From the NCBI GenBank assembly GCA_963765135.1, contig CAVXUX010000002.1, forward strand, positions 124,001 through 188,000: DNA of 64,000 bases, read 5' to 3'. Each line of letters opens with the position of its first letter. The stretch's first letter is position 1. The DNA is from JACVRW01 sp963765135 (lineage in GTDB: Bacteria > Actinomycetota > Thermoleophilia > Solirubrobacterales > Thermoleophilaceae). Under the pieces are notes generated by a model. The model saw only the letters and a program-made list of their open reading frames with translations. It had not been told where the DNA came from and searched no databases. The translations under genes were made by a program, and so were the position numbers. Shown here in pieces: positions 16,953 to 25,552 of this stretch.

Positions 16953-17582
16953 ATGAACGTCGGAGTACACGTTTCCCCGCAGATCACGGCCGCCTGGCCC
17001 GACTACGAGGCGGCGGTGGTGATCGCGGAGGGCATCCGCAACGGGCCGAGCGACGAAGTCTCCGAGCGCCTGCTCGCGGCCGCCGAGCAGGCGGCCCGCG
17101 ACTCGGGCCTGGAGCGCGCCGCCGACGACCCGCGGATCGCGGCCTGGCGGCGCGTCTTCTCGGAGTTCGGCTCGAAGCCGAGCCGCTACCCCTGCTCGGC
17201 CGAGTCGCTGCTCGCGCGCGTGCTCAAGGGGGGCGAGCTGCCGCGCATCAACGCGCTGGTGGACACCTACAACGCGGTCAGCCTGCGACACGTGATCCCG
17301 GTCGGGGGCGAGGACCTGGACCAGCTCCAGGGCGACCTGCGCCTGGTTCGCGCCGAGGACGGCGAGGTCGTCTGGCGCGACGACGCCGGCGTCACCTGCC
17401 GGCGCTGGAACTGGCGCCAGGAGCCGCGCACGCAGCTCACCGAGAAGACAACCCGCGCCTTCTTCGTGTTCGACCGGCTTCCGCCCCAACAAGCCCTGGA
17501 TGCTGCCGTTCAGGAGCTGATCGACCACCTGCGCGCCCGCTCCCCCGACGCAACGATCAGCGTTACTTCGGCGCCATCCTGA
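16953..17582 (+). CDS. B3/B4 domain protein (tRNA-editing-like fold)
   Basis: The ~209-residue protein resembles the B3/4 module of phenylalanyl-tRNA synthetase beta chain as found in free-standing proteins: WRRVFSEFGSKPSRYPCSAESLLARVLKGG, then LPRINALVDTYNAVSLRHVIPVGGEDL and a C-terminal TRAFFVFDRLPPQ. Such proteins are thought to bind or edit aminoacyl-tRNA, but the function is unproven. The start at ATG 16953 gives a protein without the upstream low-quality sequence. It overlaps the convergent SDR gene by 20 nt. Confidence 0.82.
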   Translation: MNVGVHVSPQITAAWPDYEAAVVIAEGIRNGPSDEVSERLLAAAEQAARDSGLERAADDPRIAAWRRVFSEFGSKPSRYPCSAESLLARVLKGGELPRINALVDTYNAVSLRHVIPVGGEDLDQLQGDLRLVRAEDGEVVWRDDAGVTCRRWNWRQEPRTQLTEKTTRAFFVFDRLPPQQALDAAVQELIDHLRARSPDATISVTSAPS

Positions 17583-18312
17583 TCGCGCCGTCGAGCCGGA
17601 TCACCTCGCCGTTGAGCATCATGTTCTCGGCGATGTGACAGGCCAGCCGCGCGTACTCCTCCGGCCGTCCCAGCCGCGGCGGGAACGGGATCGAAGCGCC
17701 GAGCGCCTGGCGAGCCTCCTCCGGCAGGCCGGCGAGCAGGGGCGTGTCGAACAGGCCCGGGGCGATCGTGCAGACGCGGATGCCCTGGCGGGCCAGGTCG
17801 CGCGCCGCCGGCAGCGTCAGGCCGACCACGCCGCCCTTCGAGGCCGAGTAGGCGGTCTGCCCGATCTGGCCGTCGAAGGCGGCCACCGAGGCGGTCATCA
17901 CGACCGCCCCGCGCTCGCCCTCCGCGTCCGGCTCGCCGCGCGACATCGCGGCGGCACTCAGCCGCAGCACGTTGAAGGTGCCGATCAGGTTCACCCGGAT
18001 CACGGTCTCGAACGGCTGCAGCTGCGCCGCGCCGTTCTTGCCGACCGTCCGCTCGGCCCACCCGATCCCGGCGCAGGAGACAGCGAAGCGCAGCCCTTCC
18101 ACGGCGTCGACGGCGGCTTGGACCTGCGCCTCGTCGGTCACGTCGGCCGACACGAAGGCACCGCCCAGCTCATCCGCCAGAGCGGCGCCCCGCTCCTCGT
18201 TCAGGTCGGCGACGGTGACCCGCGCTCCACGAGCGGCAAGCTCGCGTGCGCTCGCCTCGCCGAGCCCTGAGGCCCCGCCGGCGACGAGTGCTCCGATTCC
18301 GTCGAGCTGCAT
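17563..18312 (-). CDS. Short-chain dehydrogenase/reductase, 3-hydroxyacyl-CoA dehydrogenase type II-like
   Basis: The 249-residue SDR has an N-terminal cofactor loop GGASGLGEASARELAARGA, NNAG-equivalent SCAGIGWAERT and the catalytic YxxxK (GQTAYSASKGGVVGLTLPAAR). The closing region (CTIAPGLFDTPLLAGLPEE, FPPRLGRPEEYA) matches the HSD17B10-like group, which oxidises 3-hydroxyacyl-CoAs or steroids with NAD. The thiolase gene 680 bp downstream would be a plausible metabolic partner. Start ATG 18312 is fixed by the cofactor motif and a GGAGGT upstream. Confidence 0.87.
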   Translation of the reverse strand: MQLDGIGALVAGGASGLGEASARELAARGARVTVADLNEERGAALADELGGAFVSADVTDEAQVQAAVDAVEGLRFAVSCAGIGWAERTVGKNGAAQLQPFETVIRVNLIGTFNVLRLSAAAMSRGEPDAEGERGAVVMTASVAAFDGQIGQTAYSASKGGVVGLTLPAARDLARQGIRVCTIAPGLFDTPLLAGLPEEARQALGASIPFPPRLGRPEEYARLACHIAENMMLNGEVIRLDGAIRMAPK

Positions 18313-19172
18313 GCAGCGGCGGAGCCTACCTCCGGCTCGCGCTCGCGGTGCACCGCCACACCGACGATCACCAGCGCCACGCCGAGCAGCTCGTTCCACG
18401 ACGGCACCTGCGCGAGCACGATGACGCCGATCACGGTGGCCGTGGCCGGCAGCAGCGACACCATCAGCGCGTAGGTGGCGCGCGCCAGACGGCGCATCGC
18501 CAGCTGATCGGAGATGTAGGGGATCACCGAGGACGAGATGCCCACGCCGACGCCCGCCAGCAGGGCGATCGGATCGACGATCGCGGGCACGGCCGCCCAG
18601 CCCGCCATCGGCGTCACGACGACGAGCGCGACCAGCATCGAGGCGGCCAGGCCGTCGATGCCGCTGATCGTCCCGAGCTGGGCCACGCGGTGGGCGAGCA
18701 CGATGTAGAGCGCGAACAGCCCGGCGTTGACGAACGCGAGCGCCACGCCGAGCGCCTCGCCCTCGAGCTGCACGCCGGTGAGCAGGTAGACGCCGGGCAC
18801 GGCCAGGAGCAGCGCCGCGATGTTGCGCGGCGTGCGCGCGCCGAACGCGGCCAGCGCCACGACCGGCAGGAACTCGATCGCCGCCACGGTGGCCAGTGGC
18901 AGCCGATCGATGGCGAGGTAGAACGAGCAGTTCATCACCGCGAGCACGGCGCCCCAGGCGAGCAGCAGCCGCCGGCCCTCGCCCTGGGCGAGCGTGCGCC
19001 AGGGCCGGCGCCACAGCGCGAACACGGCCGCCGCCGCGGCGATCCGCAGCCAGGCCACGCCGAGCACGTCCACGCGCACGAACAGCAGCACCGCGAACGC
19101 CGGGCCCAGGTAGTGGAAGACGGCGCTGACGAGGAAGTAGGCGTGCGGCGGGACCCGGTCGGTCATGGACAT
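18201..19172 (-). CDS. EamA/DMT-family transporter (RhtA-like)
   Basis: The 323-residue membrane protein has about ten hydrophobic helices in two EamA repeats and is probably an exporter of amino acids or metabolites. After the last helix (LGVALVIVGVAVHRERE) the frame runs on for ~40 polar residues and overlaps the downstream SDR by 112 nt on the same strand, which is odd. Removing one base just after that helix would end it at a TAG near 18325, immediately before the SDR, so the tail may be an artefact. Substrate unknown. Confidence 0.83.
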   Translation of the reverse strand: MSMTDRVPPHAYFLVSAVFHYLGPAFAVLLFVRVDVLGVAWLRIAAAAAVFALWRRPWRTLAQGEGRRLLLAWGAVLAVMNCSFYLAIDRLPLATVAAIEFLPVVALAAFGARTPRNIAALLLAVPGVYLLTGVQLEGEALGVALAFVNAGLFALYIVLAHRVAQLGTISGIDGLAASMLVALVVVTPMAGWAAVPAIVDPIALLAGVGVGISSSVIPYISDQLAMRRLARATYALMVSLLPATATVIGVIVLAQVPSWNELLGVALVIVGVAVHREREPEVGSAAACSSTESEHSSPAGPQGSARRAHASLPLVERGSPSPT

Positions 19173-19228
19173 AGCTTCTTAGGCGCGAGGCCTTCCATCC
19201 AGGCCCAGTCAAAGCTATCCTGGCTTCG

Positions 19229-19708
19229 ATGCTTGCGAATCGAAGGGAAAACGGCCGAAATGCCTACGACCTTGTCCTCGATGACGCCAACCGCCGCCTG
19301 CTGACCGAGCTGCAGGCCGATGCCCGTCTGTCGTTCGCCGAGCTGGGCCGGCGCGTGGGGCTCTCGTCGCCCGCCGTGGCCGAGCGACTGGGCCGGCTCG
19401 AAGAGACCGGCGTGATCAAGGGCTACCGCGCGGAGATCGACCCGCGCGCGGTCGGCTACACGCTCGGCGTCGTGATCCGCATCCGGCCGGCGCCGCGCGA
19501 GCTACACAAGGTCGCCGAGCTGGCCCAGCGCACCCCCGAGGTGGTCGAGTGCCACCGCATCACCGGCGAGGACTGCTACTTCATGAAGGCCTACGTGCGC
19601 GACGTCGAGCACCTCGAGGAGGTGATCGACCAGTTTGCCGTCTTCGGGCAGACGACCTCGTCGATCATGCAGACCTCCCCGGTGCCGGCCCGAGGCGTGC
19701 CGCTCTAG
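19229..19708 (+). CDS. Lrp/AsnC family transcriptional regulator
   Basis: The 159-residue protein has an N-terminal HTH (LTELQADARLSFAELGRRVGLSSPAVAERLGRLEETG) and a C-terminal RAM ligand domain (VECHRITGEDCYFMKAYVRDVEHLEEVID). It diverges from the EamA transporter gene, a classic arrangement for Lrp control of an amino-acid exporter (inference). A TATCCT hexamer lies 7 nt before the start. The end overlaps egtD tail-to-tail by 44 nt. Confidence 0.9.
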   Translation: MLANRRENGRNAYDLVLDDANRRLLTELQADARLSFAELGRRVGLSSPAVAERLGRLEETGVIKGYRAEIDPRAVGYTLGVVIRIRPAPRELHKVAELAQRTPEVVECHRITGEDCYFMKAYVRDVEHLEEVIDQFAVFGQTTSSIMQTSPVPARGVPL

Positions 19709-20651
19709 CGAACGCCAGCCCGAACAGCTTCGAGCCGTCCGTGAAGAACTCGTCGAGCCGTAGGCCCGCCGCCCGCAGCTCGCGCTCGACCGCCTCGCGG
19801 GTGAACTTGGCGCTGATCTCGGTGCGGATCTCCTCGCCGTCGGCGAACGTCACCTCGAGGTCGGCCCCGTCGATGCGCACCCGCTGCGCCCCGTTCGCCC
19901 GCAGGCGCATCTCGATCCAGGAGTTGGCCTCGTCGAAGAACGCCACGTGCTCGAACGCCTCGGGCTCGAAGTTGGCGTCGAGCCCGGCGTTGATCACGCG
20001 CAGCACGTTGCGGTTGAACTCGGCGGTCACGCCCGCGCTGTCGTTGTAGGCGGCCTCGAGCACGCTGCGGTCCTTGACCAGGTCCGTCCCGATCACGAGC
20101 CTGTCGTCCGGCCCCATCTGCGCGCGCAGCTGCCGCAGGAACGCCTTGCGCTGCTCGGGCGCCAGGTTGCCGATCGTGCCGCCCAGGAACGCGAACAGGC
20201 GCCGGTTGCCGTCGGGGATGCAGTCGAGGTCGCGGCCGAAGTCACCGACCACGCCGTGCACGTCGAGCCCGGGATACAGCTCGGTGAGCTCGTGCGCGCA
20301 CGCCTCGACGACGGACGGGTCGAAGTCGAACGGCACGTAGCGCCGCAGCGAGCCGTGACCGGCCATCGCGTACAGCAGCGCCCGCGTCTTGGAGGCGGTC
20401 CCCGAGCCCAGCTCCACGAGCTCCTCGGCGTCGATCGACCCGACGATCGCGGGCGCGTGACGGTTCAGGATCTGGCGCTCACAGCGCGTCGGGTAGTACT
20501 CGGGCAGCGTGGTGATCTGGTCGAACAGATCCGAGCCGCGCTCGTCGTAGAAGTACTTCGGCGGCAGCTCCTTCAGCGAGCGGGTCAGGCCGTCGCGCAC
20601 GTCGTCGACGAGCGTGTCGAGCACCTCGCGCCGTTCGATCACGACGCTCAT
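19665..20651 (-). CDS. egtD: L-histidine N-alpha-methyltransferase (ergothioneine biosynthesis)
   Basis: The 328-residue SAM-dependent enzyme of the EgtD family has PPKYFYDERGSDLFDQIT, LPEYYPTRCE, ELGSGTASKTR (SAM loop), FLGGTIGNL and AYNDSAGVTAEFNRNVL. It trimethylates histidine to hercynine. It overlaps egtB by 4 bp (ATGA), so the two steps are translationally coupled. The active-site region looks complete. Confidence 0.95.
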   Translation of the reverse strand: MSVVIERREVLDTLVDDVRDGLTRSLKELPPKYFYDERGSDLFDQITTLPEYYPTRCERQILNRHAPAIVGSIDAEELVELGSGTASKTRALLYAMAGHGSLRRYVPFDFDPSVVEACAHELTELYPGLDVHGVVGDFGRDLDCIPDGNRRLFAFLGGTIGNLAPEQRKAFLRQLRAQMGPDDRLVIGTDLVKDRSVLEAAYNDSAGVTAEFNRNVLRVINAGLDANFEPEAFEHVAFFDEANSWIEMRLRANGAQRVRIDGADLEVTFADGEEIRTEISAKFTREAVERELRAAGLRLDEFFTDGSKLFGLAFARAARLGPAPGRSA

Positions 20652-21820
20652 GACTCCTCCGCACAGCGGAAGCCGGCGAAGATCTGCCGGCGCTGGGGGT
20701 GGTCCCAGTTGCGGAACGTCGGTCGCGCCACGCTCGGCCGCGTAGCCCACGAGGCGCCACGCAGCACCCGGTAGCCCTCGCCGAAGAAGATCTCCGAGTA
20801 CTCGGCGTAGGGATAGGCCTCGAACCCCGGATAGCCGCCGAACTCGCTCGCGGTCCACTCCCAGCAGTCGCCCACGAACGGGCCGGCCGGGCCGGGCCCG
20901 AAGTCGAGCTGGTCGAGCGCTCCGCGCTCGGGCTCGAACAGCGATGCGGCGTGCTCCCACTCCGCCTCCGTCGGCAGCCGGGCGCCGCGCCAGCGGGCGT
21001 AGGCGTCGGCCTCGAACCACGACACGTGCATCACCGGCAGGTCGCCGGCCAGCGGCTCGATCGAGTCGAAGCGCCGCTCGCCCCCGTCGGCGGTCCAGTA
21101 CAGCGGGCGCTCCCAGCCCTCGCTCTCGCGCAGGGCCCAGCCCTCCTTCGACCACAGCTCGCGCCGCTGGTACCCGCCGTCCGCGACGAACTCCAGGAAC
21201 CGGGCGTTGGTCACCGGCGCGCGGTCGATCCGGTAGGCGGCCAGCTCGACCCGATGGCGCGGGCGCTCGTTGTCGTAGGCGAAGTCGTCGCCCTCGAAGC
21301 CGATCTCGGCCGGCCGCGCCGCCACCGCGACGCTTCCCGCGGCCGCCGCGCCGCTCGGCCGCGTGCGCCGCGGGGCGTACACGCCGGGCTCGGCCAGCTG
21401 CAGGGTCTGCAGCATCGTCTCGTTGTGCTGGTGCTCGTGCTGGAGCAGCATCTCGACGATGTACGGCGGGACTGAGTCGACGCTCGCGAGCATGCGCTCC
21501 CGCACGGCGCCCATGTAGGCGACGGCCTCGTCGCGGCGCAGGTATGGGAGGTCGGCCCGCTTCGGACGAGGGGTCTCGGTCGCGTCGTAGACCTCGGCGA
21601 GGTCGGAGCGCAGCAGCTCGAGCCCCGCCTCGCGACAGACCCACAGGTCCTCGAACGCGGCGATGTGCCCCAGATCCCAGACCAGCGGGCTCATCAGCGG
21701 GTGGTGCTGGCGGTCGAGGTTGGCGTCGGACACCGGCTCGACCAGCGCGAGCGTGCGGGCGCGGGCCTCGTCGAGCAGCGACTCGACCCCTCCATGGGGC
21801 GTTGAGCTGGCGGTGTCCAT
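20648..21820 (-). CDS. egtB: Ergothioneine sulfoxide synthase
   Basis: The 390-residue non-haem iron enzyme has an N-terminal DinB-like domain with iron histidines in WDLGHIAAFEDLW and LLQHEHQHNETMLQT, and a C-terminal FGE-sulfatase domain (IDRAPVTNARFLEFV, RLPTEAEWEHAA, GDCWEWTASEFGGYPGF, RVLRGASWATRP). It joins hercynine to a thiol donor using oxygen. No egtA, egtC or egtE is in the window, so either they lie elsewhere or the donor is cysteine rather than gamma-glutamylcysteine. It is first in the egtB-egtD operon. Confidence 0.94.
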   Translation of the reverse strand: MDTASSTPHGGVESLLDEARARTLALVEPVSDANLDRQHHPLMSPLVWDLGHIAAFEDLWVCREAGLELLRSDLAEVYDATETPRPKRADLPYLRRDEAVAYMGAVRERMLASVDSVPPYIVEMLLQHEHQHNETMLQTLQLAEPGVYAPRRTRPSGAAAAGSVAVAARPAEIGFEGDDFAYDNERPRHRVELAAYRIDRAPVTNARFLEFVADGGYQRRELWSKEGWALRESEGWERPLYWTADGGERRFDSIEPLAGDLPVMHVSWFEADAYARWRGARLPTEAEWEHAASLFEPERGALDQLDFGPGPAGPFVGDCWEWTASEFGGYPGFEAYPYAEYSEIFFGEGYRVLRGASWATRPSVARPTFRNWDHPQRRQIFAGFRCAEES

Positions 21821-21825
21821 TGGAG

Positions 21826-22032
21826 CTACTCGGACACGCGCTCGACGAGGAAGGAGATGCGCACCAGCGCGCGCCACTCGTCGAGGTTCTCCCCGCGGAG
21901 CCCGGTCGAGACCACGTCGACGGCCTTGATGTTGCGAAGCGATTGCTGGGCGTCGGCGAGCGCGGCCTTCACCGCACCGTCGGAGCTGTCCGGTGAGCTG
22001 CCAACCACTTCGATGATCTTCGTTACCGCCAC
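21826..22032 (-). CDS. Dodecin family flavin-binding protein
   Basis: The 68-residue dodecin pattern is complete: TKIIEVVGSSPDSSDGAVKAAL, RNIKAVDVVSTGLRGEN, and ALVRISFLVE at the end. Dodecins assemble into 12-mers that store or sequester flavins. The Trp normally stacking on flavin is seen in LDEW. It lies 5 nt upstream of egtB on the same strand, so it may be the first gene of that operon. Confidence 0.92.
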   Translation of the reverse strand: MAVTKIIEVVGSSPDSSDGAVKAALADAQQSLRNIKAVDVVSTGLRGENLDEWRALVRISFLVERVSE

Positions 22033-22092
22033 GCAGTGCTCCTTGGGGTCGGGGTTGTACGGAGGCTACCGAGGCCTGTACCGTTGCGCTGG

Positions 22093-22590
22093 ATGGAGGC
22101 CTCGCGCGCTGAGGGGGGCGGCTACCTCGACACCTCCCGGCTGACGCCGGGCGAGCTGGTCGGCATGGCCGCCGGCCTCGTCTTGCTGCTGTCGCTGTGG
22201 CTGCCCTGGTTTACGACCAGCGAGGACAACCGGTTCTCGCGCCTCGGTGGGGCGAGCGGCGGAGACGGCGTCAACGCGTGGCACGTGTTCAGCACGCTCG
22301 ACATCCTCCTGGTGCTGGCTTCCACCGCGCCGTTCGTGCTGTCTTGGATCATCGCCCGCGGGCACAAGCTGACCTGGAAGCCAGGCGAGGTGACGATGAT
22401 CGTGGGCGCCACGGCGTTCGTGCTGATCCTCTGCAACGGGATCATCCTCGGCCGGCCCGGAGACAGCGTCGAGATCGGCCTCGGGATCGGCTATTTCGTC
22501 GGCCTGATCGCGTCGGCCGGGCTGCTCGTGGCCGGCTACCTGCGCCAGGCCTTCTACACGTCCGCGCGCAAGCCGCCGGGCGTGATCTAG
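22093..22590 (+). CDS. Four-helix membrane protein of unknown function
   Basis: The 165-residue protein has four hydrophobic helices: one near LVGMAAGLVLLLSLWLPWF, two central, and one at YFVGLIASAGLLVAGYL. The WLPWF segment after the first helix is typical of small actinobacterial membrane proteins with no assigned role. The start is ATG 22093, 8 nt after a TACCGT hexamer. It lies 19 nt before glpX and may be cotranscribed with it. Confidence 0.72.
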   Translation: MEASRAEGGGYLDTSRLTPGELVGMAAGLVLLLSLWLPWFTTSEDNRFSRLGGASGGDGVNAWHVFSTLDILLVLASTAPFVLSWIIARGHKLTWKPGEVTMIVGATAFVLILCNGIILGRPGDSVEIGLGIGYFVGLIASAGLLVAGYLRQAFYTSARKPPGVI

Positions 22591-22609
22591 GCGTAGTAGC
22601 GTCCGCCGC

Positions 22610-23641
22610 ATGGAGGCTCACACGGACGTCGGCGCGCCGCCTCAGGGCACGAGCGGGAGCGGCCCGGACCGCAACCTCGCGATGGAGCTCGTGCGCACGA
22701 CCGAGTACGCGGCGCTGGCCTGCGCGCGCTGGATCGGGCGCGGCGACAAGGAGGGCGCCGACGGCGCGGCGGTCGACGCCATGCGCATCCTGCTCGACAC
22801 GGTCTCGATGGACGGCGTGGTGGTGATCGGCGAGGGGGAGAAGGACGAGGCGCCGATGCTCTACAACGGCGAGCACATCGGCGACGGCTCGCGGCCGGAG
22901 GTGGACATCGCGGTCGACCCGCTCGAGGGAACCGAGCTGTGCGCGAAGGGACTGCCCAACGCGATCGCGACGATCGCCCTGTCCGAGCGCGGCACGATGT
23001 TCGACCCCGGGCCCTGCGTCTACATGATGAAGATGGCCACCTCGCGCGACCTGGCCCACCTGCTCGACCTCGACCGTCCGCTCTCGGAGACGCTGCCGCT
23101 GATGGCCAAGGAGAAGGGCGTGGCCGTGGGCGACCTCGTGGTGATCATGCTCGACCGCCCCCGCCACGAGGATGCGATGAAGGAGATCCGCGAGGTCGGC
23201 GCGCGCATCCGGCTGATCCCGCACGGCGACGTCTCCGCCGCGCTCGTGGCCGTGACCGAGGGTTCGCCGGTCGACCTGCTCTACGGCATCGGCGGGACGC
23301 CCGAGGGCGTGCTGGCCGCCGCCGCGATCAAGTGCACGGGCGGGCAGATCCTCGGGCGCCTGTGGCCGCGCTCGGACGAGGAGCGCAACGCCGCGCTCGA
23401 GGCGGACTACGACCTCGACGAGGTGCTCGACCGCGACCGGCTCGTGTCGGGCGACGACGTCTTCTTCGCCGCCACCGGCGTGACCGACGGCGAGATGCTC
23501 GACGGCGTGCACTTCATCGGACCGCAGGGCGCGACCACGGAGTCGATCTCCATGCGTGCGCGCTCGGGGACGGTTCGCACGATCACCGCTCGCCACGACC
23601 GGGCGAAGCTGCGGGAGATCGTGGGCGAGCGCCTGGGCTGA
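22610..23641 (+). CDS. glpX: Fructose-1,6-bisphosphatase class II
   Basis: The 343-residue GlpX-type phosphatase has metal/substrate motifs GVVVIGEGEKDEAPML, IAVDPLEGTELCAKG and a YGIGGTPEGVLAAAAIKC loop. It hydrolyses fructose-1,6-bisphosphate in gluconeogenesis. Length and motifs are normal, with a short Gly/Pro/Ser-rich lead of ~20 residues. A TAGCGT hexamer 7 nt upstream allows independent, leaderless expression. Confidence 0.95.
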   Translation: MEAHTDVGAPPQGTSGSGPDRNLAMELVRTTEYAALACARWIGRGDKEGADGAAVDAMRILLDTVSMDGVVVIGEGEKDEAPMLYNGEHIGDGSRPEVDIAVDPLEGTELCAKGLPNAIATIALSERGTMFDPGPCVYMMKMATSRDLAHLLDLDRPLSETLPLMAKEKGVAVGDLVVIMLDRPRHEDAMKEIREVGARIRLIPHGDVSAALVAVTEGSPVDLLYGIGGTPEGVLAAAAIKCTGGQILGRLWPRSDEERNAALEADYDLDEVLDRDRLVSGDDVFFAATGVTDGEMLDGVHFIGPQGATTESISMRARSGTVRTITARHDRAKLREIVGERLG

Positions 23642-24250
23642 GCGCGCCCACCACGGACGGCTCCAGGTCGAGGTTCGCGAGCGACCGCAGGAACGCGTTC
23701 GTGACGATCACGTGGATCCGCAGCTGCGTCTGGTTGTAGATGAAGCGGCCGATCCGGCGCCGGCGATCCGCGGGTAGAAGTTCACGACCTCCGAGGTGAC
23801 CACGGCGGTGACCTCGGAATCGCCCTCCGCCGCGGGCCGCCGCCGCACGCCCAGCCGCAGGAAGCCCTGGCCGCGGCCGTTGGCGGCCACGAGCAGGCCG
23901 CGGTCGATCGGCCACGTGACCGTTCCGCCGTCCGCCTCGATGTCGTACTCGGGGGCGCCGAACCGCAGCAGCACGAACGGCCGGGTCAGCAGCACGACCT
24001 CCCGGCTGGTGTCGGTGTAGAGCACGCGCAGCAGGCCGAGTGACACGCGCGTCAGGAAGCGCCAGTAGGTGCGGGCGAAGCGCTCGAGGTGCTCGACCGA
24101 CCAGACCTCGTCGAGCTCCGCGCGGGGGAACGTCACCTCGGCCACCTGCTTCGACCCGATGCCTCCTCCGGCCGCGTAGTCCGCGCGCGGCTGCTGGACC
24201 AGGTGCACTCGCGCCCGCGCCCGGCGCCGGCGCTCGAGCCGACGCCTCAC
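23583..24250 (-). CDS. Hypothetical protein, apparent frameshift near 23763
   Basis: The reading frame opens at GTG 24250 (GTGA overlap with moeA) and runs through a beta-rich region (VVLLTRPFVLLRFGAPEYDIEADGG, EVVNFYPRIAG). It then loses its sense; the continuation (RIGRFIYNQTQLRIHVIVTN) is in another frame from about 23763. Here one base must be added (or two removed), unlike the other disrupted genes in this window. The composite would be ~222 residues. The family was not recognised. It overlaps glpX tail-to-tail. Confidence 0.6.
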
Positions 24251-25435
24251 AGCAGCTCCACCTCCACCAGGTCGCCGGCGGCCGCGTCGCCCTCGCCGGG
24301 GGCGATCAGCGCCAGCGCGTTCGCGCCCAGCATCGACGTGAGCACGTGCGATCCCTGCGCGCCCTTGGTCGGTGAGACACGCCAGCCGTCGTCGCCGGCG
24401 GCCAGCCGCACCCGGACCGCCTGCTCGCGCTGCCGGTTGCGCGCGACCGCCTGCTCGAGCCGCGCGGTGGTGCGGGTGATCGACGGGTCGGCGCCCTGCA
24501 GCGCCGCCAGTGCCGGCCGGACGAACAGCTGGAAGGTGACCATCGCCGACACCGGGTTACCGGGCAGTCCGAAAACGAGCTTGTCGCCGAGCATGCCGAA
24601 CCAGACCGGCTTGCCCGGGCGCAGGCTGACGCCCCAGAAGTGCTCCTCCACCCCGAGCTCGGCGAGCGCCGCCTTGACGTGGTCGTGCGGCCCGACGGAC
24701 ACGCCACCCGAGACCACGACCACGTCCGCCGCGTCCAGCGCGGAGCCGAGCGCGGCGCGGGTGGCCTGCGCGGTGTCGGCCACGCGCTCGCGCGTCGCGA
24801 GGCTCGCGCCGGCGCGCTCCACCTGCCCCGCCAGCGCGTAGGCGTTCGAGCTGTAGATGCCGCCCGGCGCGAGCGGCTCGCCGGGATCGGTCAGCTCGTC
24901 GCCGGTCACCAGCAGCGCCACCCGCGGGCGCAGCGCGCAGGACAGCGTGGCGCGCCCCACCGACGCCGCCACCCCGAGCGCCGCCGGCTCCAGCCTGTCG
25001 CCGGCGCGCAGCACGGTCTCGCCGGCTGCGATGTCCTCGCCCGCGCGGCGGATGTTGGCGTCCGGCTCTGTGTCCGGCACCCGCACCGCGGCGCCGGCGG
25101 CCTCGGTGCGCTCGACCGGTACGACGGCGGTGGCGCCCTCCGGCACGGCGGCGCCGGTGGAGATCGCGATCGCCGTGCCCGGGCGCACCGCCGCCTCGGC
25201 CGGGTGCCCGGCGCGCGCCTCCCCGATCAGCTCCAGCTCGGCCGCCGCGCCCGCGATCAACGCGTACCCGTCCATGGCCGAGCTGTCGAAGGGAGGGACC
25301 GAGATCGGGCTCTCCACGTCCTCGGCCAGCACCCGTCCGAGCGCGTCCGCGACCGGCACGAGCTCGGCCGGCAGCCGGCCCACGGCCGCCAGTACGTGGC
25401 TCGCGAGCCTCTGCGACGGGGATCAGGTCTGCCAT
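24247..25435 (-). CDS. moeA: Molybdopterin molybdenumtransferase, apparent frameshift near 25402
   Basis: MoeA motifs are present: PPFDSSAMDGYALI, AISTGAAVPEGATAVVPVE, LVTGDEL, SGGVSVGPHDHVK, GKPVWFGML, FGLPGNPVSAM. The enzyme inserts molybdate into adenylylated molybdopterin. The first ~11 residues (MADLIPVAEAR from ATG 25435) are in a different frame from the rest. Removing one base in tcgcgagc (about 25401-25405) gives a continuous 395-residue protein of normal length. Without that correction, translation could start internally at 25383. Confidence 0.88.
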
Positions 25436-25552
25436 CCGGGGGATCTTCTCAGTGGCGCGCGAAAGGTGGATAACGCGTCAACCCCGCCGTTTCCGGGAGT
25501 AAGCTCGTAAAAGCCGCCGGCGCCGACCGGTCCATCCAGTGACCGCCAAAGC

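Noticed and set aside
24247..25552. Molybdenum-cofactor riboswitch upstream of moeA
   Set aside because: The space between moeA and the divergent GGDEF gene (25436-25552) shows no long conserved-looking stem set; too short for a Moco aptamer in the right orientation.
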